A stretch of DNA of 64,000 nt, from contig NZ_CP159342.1 of the NCBI RefSeq assembly GCF_040499845.1, positions 5,704,001-5,768,000 of the forward strand, read 5' to 3'. Under the pieces are notes generated by a model. It was not told where the DNA came from. It did not search any database and was given only the letters and a program-made list of their open reading frames with translations. The stretch comes from Micromonospora sp. CCTCC AA 2012012. GTDB lineage: Bacteria; Actinomycetota; Actinomycetes; Mycobacteriales; Micromonosporaceae. This document shows, one piece after another, positions 57,049 to 64,000 of the stretch; position 1 is the first letter of the stretch; each line of letters begins with the position of its first letter. The position numbers were made by a program, and so were the translations under genes.

Positions 57049-59451
57049 GTGAAAAGACCCCTCGCGGCCGTCAGCGCAGCGCTGCTCACCAGCAGCGTGC
57101 TGACCTGCGTCACCACCACGGCGTACGCGACGACTCCCAGCGCCCCCGCCCCGTCCACCGCCGCAGCTCGGGCGGACAGTCTGCTCCGTGCCCACCCCGG
57201 CGCCGTCCAGGGCGTCAGCGGTGAGGCGTACCAGGCGGTCCGCACGAAGGTCGACGCCAACGGCGCGGCGCACACCCGCTACACCCGGACCTACCACGGC
57301 CTGCGGGTCTACGGCGGTGACTTCGTCATCCACACCGCCCCCGACGGCAACCTGGCCGGCACCTCGGTCGGCCTGGCCGCGCCGCTGACCCTCGGCACCA
57401 CCGCCAAGGTCGGCAAGGCGGCGGCGCAGGCGAGCGCGCGGAAGACGTTCTCCGGCTCGCTCAGCTCCGTGGGCACCCCGGAGCTCTTCGTCGACGCCAG
57501 CTCGGGCAAGGGTCGGCTGGCCTGGGAGACGGTCGCCTCCGGCATGAGGGCGGACAAGCAGACCCCGTCGAAGCTGCACGTCATCACCGACGCCACGACC
57601 GGCAAGGTGATCGGCTCGTACGACGAGATCGAGTCGGTCGCGGGCACCGGCAACAGCATCTTCTCCGGCACGGTCAGCGTCGACACCACGCTCTCCGGCA
57701 GCACCTACCAGATGGTGGACCCGTCGCACGGCAACGGCCGTACCTGCGACATGAACAACACCACCAGCGGCACCTGCACCACGTTCACCGACGCCGACAA
57801 CACCTGGGGCACCGGGTCGAACTCCAGCCGGCAGTCCGCCGCGGTGGACGCGCACTTCGGCGCCGCCAAGACGTTCGACTACTTCACCAACGTGCACGCC
57901 CGGAACGGCATCTTCGGCAACGGCACCGGCGTGCCGAGCCGGGTGCACTACGGCAGCAACTACGTCAACGCGTTCTGGGACGGCTCCCAGATGACCTACG
58001 GCGACGGTTCGGGCAACGCCAACCCGCTGGTCGCGCTCGACGTGGCCGGCCACGAGATGAGCCACGGCGTCACCGAGAACGTGGTGCCCGGCGGCCTGAC
58101 CTACTCCGGTGAGTCCGGCGGCCTCAACGAGGCCACCAGCGACATCTTCGGCACCATGGTCGAGTTCTACGCCAACACCACCGCCGACCCGGGTGACTAC
58201 CAGATCGGCGAGAAGATCAACATCAACGGCAACGGTACGCCGCTGCGCTACATGTACAATCCGTCGCTGGACGGCTCGTCCGACTCCTGCTGGACCACCA
58301 GCACGAAGAACAAGGACGTGCACTACTCGTCCGGCCCGGCCAACCACTTCTTCTTCAACCTGGCCGAGGGCACCGGTGCCACCGCGTACGGCACCTCGCC
58401 GGTCTGCGGCTCGGCTCCGGCGGTGACCGGCATCGGCCGCGCCAAGGCGGAGAAGATCTGGTTCCGGGCGCTCGACGTCTACTTCACCTCGAACACGTCG
58501 TACGTCAACACCACCACCCCGTCGAACACCGCCCGGGCCTACAGCCTCAAGGCGGCGACCGACCTGTACGGCAACTGCTCCACCGAGTACAAGGCCGTCC
58601 AGGCGGCGTGGACCGCGGTGGCCGTCTCCGGCTCCGACGCGCCCTGCTCGTCGACCGGGAACGACTTCTCCGTCGCGCTCTCCCCGACCTCCGGCTCGGT
58701 GACCGCCGGTGGTTCCGTCTCCACCACCGTGTCGACCGCGACCACCAGCGGGACCGCGCAGACCGTGTCGTTCTCCGCGACCGGCCTGCCGAGCGGCGCC
58801 ACCGCGTCGTTCAACCCGACCTCGGTGACCTCGGGCGGCTCGTCCACCCTCACCATCGCCACCTCGGCGAGCACCCCGGCGGGGACGTACACGGTGACCG
58901 TCACCGGCACCGGCGCGGTCGCCCACTCGGCGACCTACTCGCTGACGGTGAACGGCACGGGCGGCGGCTGCACCAGCCCCGGCCAGAAGCTCGGCAACCC
59001 GGGCTTCGAGTCCGGTAACACCGTCTGGTCGTCCACCTCGGGGGTCATCGGCCAGTACGGCGGCTCCGGCCAGCCGACCCACGGCGGCACCTGGAACGCC
59101 TGGCTGGACGGCTACGGCAGCACCCACACCGACACGCTCTCCCAGTCGGTGAGCCTGCCGAGCGGCTGCACGAACTACAACTTCAGCTTCTGGCTGCACA
59201 TCGACAGCGCCGAGACCACCACCGGCACCGCGTACGACACGCTCAAGGTGCAGGTGCTCAACTCCTCCGGCACCGTGCTGGCGACCCTGGCCACGTACTC
59301 GAACCTGAACAAGGCCACCGGTTACAGCCTGAAGTCCTTCTCGCTGGCCCCGTACGCCGGCCAGACCGTCACCCTGAAGCTCACCGGCGCGGAGGACGTC
59401 TCGCTGCAGACCTCCTTCGTGGTGGACGACACCGCGGTCAACGTCTCCTGA
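57049..59451 (+). CDS. Secreted M4-family (thermolysin-like) metalloprotease
   Basis: 800 residues. Signal peptide (1-26), FTP/PepSY propeptide (about 40-205), M4 catalytic domain with HEMSH (335-339) and GGLNEATSD (third zinc ligand E361), and a C-terminal half with an Ig-like domain (ALSPTSGSVTAGGSVSTTVS) and a jelly-roll-like domain (NPGFESGNTVWSST onward) that may bind cell wall or carbohydrate. The Met in HEMSH replaces the usual Leu but zinc ligands and catalytic Glu are intact. GTG 57049 follows AGGAGG. Confidence 0.94.
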   Translation: MKRPLAAVSAALLTSSVLTCVTTTAYATTPSAPAPSTAAARADSLLRAHPGAVQGVSGEAYQAVRTKVDANGAAHTRYTRTYHGLRVYGGDFVIHTAPDGNLAGTSVGLAAPLTLGTTAKVGKAAAQASARKTFSGSLSSVGTPELFVDASSGKGRLAWETVASGMRADKQTPSKLHVITDATTGKVIGSYDEIESVAGTGNSIFSGTVSVDTTLSGSTYQMVDPSHGNGRTCDMNNTTSGTCTTFTDADNTWGTGSNSSRQSAAVDAHFGAAKTFDYFTNVHARNGIFGNGTGVPSRVHYGSNYVNAFWDGSQMTYGDGSGNANPLVALDVAGHEMSHGVTENVVPGGLTYSGESGGLNEATSDIFGTMVEFYANTTADPGDYQIGEKININGNGTPLRYMYNPSLDGSSDSCWTTSTKNKDVHYSSGPANHFFFNLAEGTGATAYGTSPVCGSAPAVTGIGRAKAEKIWFRALDVYFTSNTSYVNTTTPSNTARAYSLKAATDLYGNCSTEYKAVQAAWTAVAVSGSDAPCSSTGNDFSVALSPTSGSVTAGGSVSTTVSTATTSGTAQTVSFSATGLPSGATASFNPTSVTSGGSSTLTIATSASTPAGTYTVTVTGTGAVAHSATYSLTVNGTGGGCTSPGQKLGNPGFESGNTVWSSTSGVIGQYGGSGQPTHGGTWNAWLDGYGSTHTDTLSQSVSLPSGCTNYNFSFWLHIDSAETTTGTAYDTLKVQVLNSSGTVLATLATYSNLNKATGYSLKSFSLAPYAGQTVTLKLTGAEDVSLQTSFVVDDTAVNVS

Positions 59452-59550
59452 CCTGACCCCGGCCCCGGCGGGCCCGGCGGCCACCCCACGCGGGTGGTCG
59501 TCGGGCCCGCGCCGTTATGGTCAGCCGAACCGTCGGCCCTGGAGGAGAAC

Positions 59551-60318
59551 ATGTCGGACGCGGAGCTGACCGTCGAGGTGACCGGGGCGGTGGCGACGGT
59601 GGTGATCCGGAACCCGGCCCGCCGCAACGCGATGACGGCCGCGATGTGGCGGCAGCTCCCGGTGCTGCTCGACGGGCTGGAGGCGGACCGCGCGGTGCAC
59701 GCGCTGGTGCTCACCGGCGCGGCGGGCACCTTCTGCGCCGGGGCCGACCTCGGTGACCTGGACGAGCTGCTGGACGCGGGTGACGCCAGCATCGCCGTCA
59801 CCGCCGAGGAGCGGCTGGCCACCTTCGCCAAGCCGACGGTGGCCGAGATCCGGGGCGCCTGCGTCGGCGGCGGCTGCCAGCTCGCCGTCGCCTGCGACCT
59901 GCGGATCGCCGCCGCGGACGCCCGCTTCGGCGTACCCCCGGCGCGGTTGGGGCTGGTCTATCCCGCGCCGACCACCCGGCGGCTGGCCCGGCTGGTGGGT
60001 CCGTCGGCCGCGAAGCACCTGCTGTTCACCGGCGAGCTGATCGACGCCGAGCGGGCGCTGCGGATCGGTCTGGTCGACGAGGTGCTGCCGGCCGACGCGG
60101 TGGCCGCCCGGGTCGCGGCGCTCACCGGCGTGATCGCGGAGCGCTCGCGACTGACCGTCGCGGCGGCCAAGGAGATCATCGACGAGCGGGCCGACGCCGA
60201 GCGGATCGCCTGGTGGCACGGGCAGGTCCGGGCCAGCGGCGAGGCCCGCGAGGGGGTGGCCGCGGCCAACGAGCGGCGCCCGCCGCGTTTCGGCTGGACA
60301 CCGCCGGCCGCTCACTGA
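59551..60318 (+). CDS. Enoyl-CoA hydratase/isomerase family protein
   Basis: 255 residues of the crotonase fold: oxyanion-hole segments NPARRNAMTAAM and TGAAGTFCAGADLGDL, then CVGGGCQLAVACDLRIAAAD. The second catalytic Glu position (ARLGLVYPAPTTRRL) lacks one of the usual glutamates, so true hydratase activity is uncertain. Strong site GGAGGAGAAC before ATG. Confidence 0.9.
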   Translation: MSDAELTVEVTGAVATVVIRNPARRNAMTAAMWRQLPVLLDGLEADRAVHALVLTGAAGTFCAGADLGDLDELLDAGDASIAVTAEERLATFAKPTVAEIRGACVGGGCQLAVACDLRIAAADARFGVPPARLGLVYPAPTTRRLARLVGPSAAKHLLFTGELIDAERALRIGLVDEVLPADAVAARVAALTGVIAERSRLTVAAAKEIIDERADAERIAWWHGQVRASGEAREGVAAANERRPPRFGWTPPAAH

Positions 60319-60379
60319 CCGCCGTGTGACCGGGCGCCGTCGGGGGTACGTCGAAGCCCTCGACGACCGACGGGGGACC

Positions 60380-61000
60380 ATGGTGGACGGTGCCGAGCAG
60401 AGTCGGAACGACCGCTGGCGGATGCGACGCCGGGTCCTGGCGGGCGTCTGCGCCTTCGCCGTCCTCTCCCTCCTGGTCGGCCTGCTGGCCGCCTACGGCA
60501 TGCCGCGCTGGTTCCTGCGGCACGGTGACCCGCCCGCTCCGGTCGCGGTGACCGGTGGCGTGCTCGCCGTACTCGGGCTGGTGATCGAGGTGGCCGCCCT
60601 GGTGCGGGCCGCGCGCAGCGGCAGCTTCCGTGCCGCCCGGGAGTCGGCGCTGCCGGCGGCCGGGCCGCGCCGCCGCGAGTTGCTCCGGGCGGTCCGGCGG
60701 GGAGAGGTGCCGACCGAGACCGACCGGCCGGTGCTGCGCGCGGTCGCCGAGCAGCTGATCCGGCAGCGTTGGGTCGTGCCTCTGTTCGGCGGCCTGGTGA
60801 CGATGCAACTCGGGCAGGCGTTGCTGCAGTTCTCGCCGGCCTTCCTGGCGCTCTTCGGGCTGACCGGCGTCCTGTTCGTCCTCGCCTGCTGGCACATCCT
60901 GCGCGACGCCCGTCGCGGTGAGGCGTTCCTGCGGGCCCATCCGGCCGCCGACTCCGCCGCGGCCCTCGACGGCCCGGCCGGTGCCGGTCCGACGGCGTGA
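60380..61000 (+). CDS. Integral membrane protein (206 aa)
   Basis: Four hydrophobic segments (VLAGVCAFAVLSLLVGLLAA, VAVTGGVLAVLGLVIEVAAL, WVVPLFGGLVTMQLGQALLQ, FLALFGLTGVLFVLACW) with a charged cytoplasmic loop between the second and third. No family recognised. ATG 60380 follows GGGGGA; a GTG 54 bases upstream is possible. Confidence 0.78.
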   Translation: MVDGAEQSRNDRWRMRRRVLAGVCAFAVLSLLVGLLAAYGMPRWFLRHGDPPAPVAVTGGVLAVLGLVIEVAALVRAARSGSFRAARESALPAAGPRRRELLRAVRRGEVPTETDRPVLRAVAEQLIRQRWVVPLFGGLVTMQLGQALLQFSPAFLALFGLTGVLFVLACWHILRDARRGEAFLRAHPAADSAAALDGPAGAGPTA

Positions 61001-61072
61001 CGGCGAGGACCGGCGGGCGCCGCGCCGGGGCGTACCCCCCGACGCGGCCCCCTGTGCCCGCCGGCCGGCCCG

Positions 61073-61516
61073 TCACCGCCCGGCGAGCGCCGCCCAGCCC
61101 GGCGTCACCGGCTCCCGCCGCAGCGGCATGCCCGCCTCGGCCGGGGTCCGGTCGCTCTTGCGCTGGTTGCACTCGTAGCAGGCGGCGGTGGTGTTCCGCC
61201 AGGTGTTCCGGCCGCCGCGGGAGCGGGGCAGGATGTGGTCGATGGTGCTGGCCGGGGCGTCGCAGTAGGCGCAGCGCCGGCCGTCGCGGCGCAGCACGCC
61301 GCCCCGGGACCAGGCCGGTCCGGCGGTGAACCGCCAGCGGGTCACCACGTACCGGACGAGGCGGACCACGCGCGGCATCGGAAAGACGCCGATGAGCTGG
61401 TCCGGCTCGGCCTCGTGGATCTCGGCGACCCGCCGGCAGAGCATCCGGATCGCGTGCTGGACGGTGACCCGGTGCAGCGGGCCGAGGTCGGCGTTGACGA
61501 CGAGGACGGCGTCCAC
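61073..61516 (-). CDS. HNH endonuclease family protein
   Basis: 147 residues. HNH core CAYCDAPASTIDHILPRSRG and NTTAACYECNQRKSDRTP with two zinc-binding CxxC pairs and the H-N-H triad (DHILPRS, N in RNTWRN, N/K end). This is the chromosomal actinobacterial type that occurs as a single housekeeping-like gene, not the phage kind. GTG 61516 follows AAGGGAG. Confidence 0.88.
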   Translation of the reverse strand: MDAVLVVNADLGPLHRVTVQHAIRMLCRRVAEIHEAEPDQLIGVFPMPRVVRLVRYVVTRWRFTAGPAWSRGGVLRRDGRRCAYCDAPASTIDHILPRSRGGRNTWRNTTAACYECNQRKSDRTPAEAGMPLRREPVTPGWAALAGR

Positions 61517-61742
61517 CGGGCACTCCCTTCTCACGACTGCGGTGGTGCGGTCCGGACAGCGAAAAGCCGCCCGGTCCGGCGATCGGACGGGCGGCGGGGA
61601 CGCGTGCGGCACACGCGTCAGTCGGGCCACCCGACGGCGGGACCTTCGGCTCGGCAACCGTCGCGCAGCAGCCACGACGGCACGGTGGTGACGTGCGGTA
61701 GCGACATCGACGGCTCCCGGAGCGGTGGTTGACCTTGCCGGG

Positions 61743-62891
61743 TCACGGTAGATCCGCGCCGGTGAGGCGGGCAACGGATTTCGATCCGTCCCGCAGCGGG
61801 TGGCGTTGTCGGCCGGCGCGGCCGGCGGTCCGGGCGGTGGCCAGCGGACGGTTGACCCGGGCCGCCATCTGCACGGCCAGCTCGCTCTCCAGCAGCGGCC
61901 GGTTCACCTCGGCGGCCACCGACAGGGCCGGACCGGAGATCGTCCGCCAGATCGCGGTCAGCCCCGCGCCCAGGCCGAGCAGGGCCACCGCCGCCCGGGT
62001 GGCGGGCGAGCCGGCCGCCGCGGCGGCGCTCACCCCGACCACGGCCACGAGCACCACCAGCAGGGGTACGAGCACCGGCCAGAAGATCCCGCGGGCCGCC
62101 TGCACCACCAGCTTCCGGTCCCGGATGATCAGGTTCCGGGCGACCACCGCCCAGTTCTCCTCGTCGAGCAGGTCACCCGGGTGCAGTCCGCCGGTCAGCA
62201 CGCCGCGCCACAGGTCGCCCTGGTTGCGCAGCTCACGGGCCAGTTCGGGCAGTCCCGCCTCGGTCGGGTCGCCGACGCCCGCGCGGGTGACCGCGCCCGC
62301 CCAGTCGGCCAGCGACCGGCGCACCACCGCCGCCGAGTACGGGGGAAGCACGCTGGCCAGCTCGTCCAGCCACCGGCTGATCTGCACCTGCCGCCCGCCG
62401 AAGCGTTGGACGAGCTGGTCGGCGTCGCCGCGCCGGACCGTGTCGGCGAGGGACCGACCGAGCCGGTAGGCCAGCCCGACCCGGTGGTTGGTGGCCATCG
62501 TCCAGCGCAGCAGGTCGACGTTCAGCTCGTCCAGGGCGAGCAGGAGCGGCTCCCGCTCACCGTCGGTGGCGGCGCGGGCGGCGGCGGTCGACGGGACGGG
62601 CCGGCCGGGGAGGGTCAGCGCCGCCACCTGGGTGATCGCGACCTCCGCGCCGTCCAGGTACATCCGGAGCCGGTCCGGGCCCGGCATCTCGGTCACGTTG
62701 GACAGCTTCGCCGGGGCGGTGGCGGGTGGCCCGTCGGCGGTCAGGTCGGCGGTCTGCGCGTGCTGGTACGCGTCGGCGAGCCACCAGCCGAGCCGCAGCG
62801 CGGTGACGATGCACGCCCGCTCGTCCCGGAGCAGCCCGTACGCGTCGTCCCGGCCGTCCTCCTCGACGGCCGGCCGCTGCGCTGCCCACAT
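61743..62891 (-). CDS. Hypothetical two-TM protein (382 aa)
   Basis: Long helical soluble region (1-285) with no known motif, then a pair of transmembrane segments (GIFWPVLVPLLVVLVAVVGV, AAVALLGLGAGLTAIW) and a basic end. Not recognised. Monocistronic; the 226-bp gap before it and the HNH gene shows nothing further. Confidence 0.75.
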   Translation of the reverse strand: MWAAQRPAVEEDGRDDAYGLLRDERACIVTALRLGWWLADAYQHAQTADLTADGPPATAPAKLSNVTEMPGPDRLRMYLDGAEVAITQVAALTLPGRPVPSTAAARAATDGEREPLLLALDELNVDLLRWTMATNHRVGLAYRLGRSLADTVRRGDADQLVQRFGGRQVQISRWLDELASVLPPYSAAVVRRSLADWAGAVTRAGVGDPTEAGLPELARELRNQGDLWRGVLTGGLHPGDLLDEENWAVVARNLIIRDRKLVVQAARGIFWPVLVPLLVVLVAVVGVSAAAAAGSPATRAAVALLGLGAGLTAIWRTISGPALSVAAEVNRPLLESELAVQMAARVNRPLATARTAGRAGRQRHPLRDGSKSVARLTGADLP

Positions 62892-63107
62892 GCTCCTGAC
62901 CTCCCGTGCCGCCGCCGGATCGACGTCAGTCGAGCGTAAGGCCGCTTTCGCGTCTTATGTAGGGATTCACATATCCCGACTAATGGGACGGAACGCGGGA
63001 CGGGACCTTCGGCAGCGGTCCACCGGGTCCTTCCGCCCCACCGCCGCACCGCCCGGTCGCCCAGTCTGAGGTTGCCCCTGACGCCACAACCGCCGAGGTG
63101 AGAGAGC

Positions 63108-64000
63108 ATGTCCACCGAACTCGACGTCACGATCGACAGCCTGGTCGCCGACGGACTCAAGGCGCTCGCCGACTATGACCGGTTCACCCAGGAGCAGGTC
63201 GACCACATCGTGCGGAAGGCGTCCGTGGCTGCCCTCGACCGGCACGCCGCGCTCGCCCAGCTCGCCGTGGAGGAGACCGGACGGGGCGTCTTCGAGGACA
63301 AGGCCGTCAAGAACATCTTCGCCTGCGAGCACGTGACGCACTCGATGGCGACGCTGAAGACGGTCGGCGTGATCAGCCGGGACGAGATCAACGGGATCGT
63401 GGAGATCGCCGACCCGGTGGGGGTGATCGCCGGCATCACGCCGGTCACCAACCCCACCTCCACCACCATCTTCAAGGCCCTGCTCGCGCTGAAGACCCGC
63501 AACCCGATCGTCTTCGCGTTCCACCCCTCGGCGCAGCGGTGCAGCGTCGAGGCGGCCCGCACGGTGCGCGACGCGGCCGTCGCCGCCGGGGCACCCGAGC
63601 ACTGCATCCAGTGGATCGACCAGCCCTCGGTCGAGGCCACCACCGCGCTGATGCACCACCCCGGCATCGCCACCATCCTCGCCACCGGCGGCAACAGCAT
63701 GGTCCGGGCGGCGTACTCGGCGGGGAAGCCGGCGCTCGGCGTCGGGGCCGGCAACGTACCCGCCTACGTCGAGGCGAGCGCGAAACTGAAGCGGGCCGTC
63801 AACGACATCGTGCTCTCCAAGTCGTTCGACAACGGCATGATCTGCGCCTCCGAACAGGCCGCCATCGTCGACGACACGATCTGGGACGCCGCGCTGGACG
63901 AGTTCCGCACGCTGCACGCGTACGTGGCCACGGCCGAGGACAAGCGCCGGCTGGAGGCGCTGCTCTTCCCCAACGGGAAGCTGAACCCGGACGTCGTCGG
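63108..64000 (+). CDS. adhE: Bifunctional acetaldehyde/alcohol dehydrogenase AdhE, N-terminal part
   Basis: The frame stays open from ATG 63108 to the window end (297 codons). It follows the acetylating aldehyde dehydrogenase pattern of AdhE: ETGRGVFEDKAVKN, GVIAGITPVTNPTSTTIFKA, FHPSAQRCS, the NAD-binding LATGGNSMVRAAYSAGKPAL-type segment and the active Cys region FDNGMICASEQAAIV (Cys near residue 246). Converts acetyl-CoA to acetaldehyde and, if the full fusion is present beyond the window, to ethanol. It could instead be a shorter stand-alone acetaldehyde dehydrogenase. GAGGTGAGAG precedes the start. Confidence 0.85.
   Translation, partial: MSTELDVTIDSLVADGLKALADYDRFTQEQVDHIVRKASVAALDRHAALAQLAVEETGRGVFEDKAVKNIFACEHVTHSMATLKTVGVISRDEINGIVEIADPVGVIAGITPVTNPTSTTIFKALLALKTRNPIVFAFHPSAQRCSVEAARTVRDAAVAAGAPEHCIQWIDQPSVEATTALMHHPGIATILATGGNSMVRAAYSAGKPALGVGAGNVPAYVEASAKLKRAVNDIVLSKSFDNGMICASEQAAIVDDTIWDAALDEFRTLHAYVATAEDKRRLEALLFPNGKLNPDVV

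Noticed and set aside
62956..62973. TATGT-N8-ACATA inverted repeat upstream of adhE as a Rex-type operator
   Set aside because: Does not match the Rex consensus (TTGTGAAN4TTCACAA) and the arms are only 5 bp.

Overview
The window is high-GC actinobacterial DNA (codon use strongly G/C at third positions, frequent GTG starts, ATGA/GTGA overlaps). The host genes (cysS-rlmB, an MsiK-like sugar-import ATPase, an ECF41-type sigma factor, M4 protease) fit Micromonosporaceae, most likely Micromonospora or a close relative; the genus is inference from gene style and not proved by any marker.

Host left flank (1-9911): the 3' end of a subtilase-like gene with a strong terminator, a CotA-type multicopper oxidase with three C-terminal fibronectin-III repeats, a DUF559/AbiEi-like protein, an IclR regulator, cysS-rlmB, and a convergent MsiK/UgpC-type ABC ATPase.

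Integrated element (9944-52371, about 42.4 kb): an intact tRNA-Thr(TGT) at 9912-9985 supplies a 43-bp core repeated exactly at 52329-52371. A tyrosine integrase lies just inside attL, and short motifs repeated on both sides of the core look like integrase arm sites. The left part (10-20 kb) has regulators, small zinc-ribbon proteins, an excisionase-like protein, a tightly coupled operon of membrane proteins (two ending in helix-turn-helix segments) and a secreted lipoprotein. From 20.1 to 40.6 kb, all on the minus strand, is a complete siphovirus morphogenesis and lysis module. Read in transcription order (right to left) it runs HNH, small and large terminase, portal, VG15/MuF-like protein, scaffold, major capsid, connectors, tail tube, frameshifted tail chaperone, tape measure, Dit, Gp37-like protein, tail fibre, DUF1906 endolysin and holin-like proteins. 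From 40.7 to 51.5 kb, also minus, is an early region of small overlapping genes. It includes a winged-helix replication-initiator candidate with an iteron cluster inside its own gene, two Zn/HNH proteins and a stand-alone GGDEF protein. Divergent XRE regulators next to attR form a probable immunity switch.

Host right flank (52372-64000): an AhpD-like carboxymuconolactone decarboxylase divergent from an ECF41-type sigma factor, an AraC-VOC pair, a histidine phosphatase, a DJ-1/PfpI protein, an emfourin-like lipoprotein divergent from a secreted M4 metalloprotease, an enoyl-CoA hydratase, membrane proteins, an HNH nuclease and the 5' part of adhE.

The element looks like an apparently complete temperate siphovirus prophage whose left arm carries a membrane/HTH cassette reminiscent of actinobacterial conjugative elements, but without any recognisable FtsK/TraB translocase. 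The most interesting signals are the intragenic iteron cluster, the arm-type att repeats, the three evenly spaced palindromic operators, the prophage GGDEF protein and the membrane/HTH operon.
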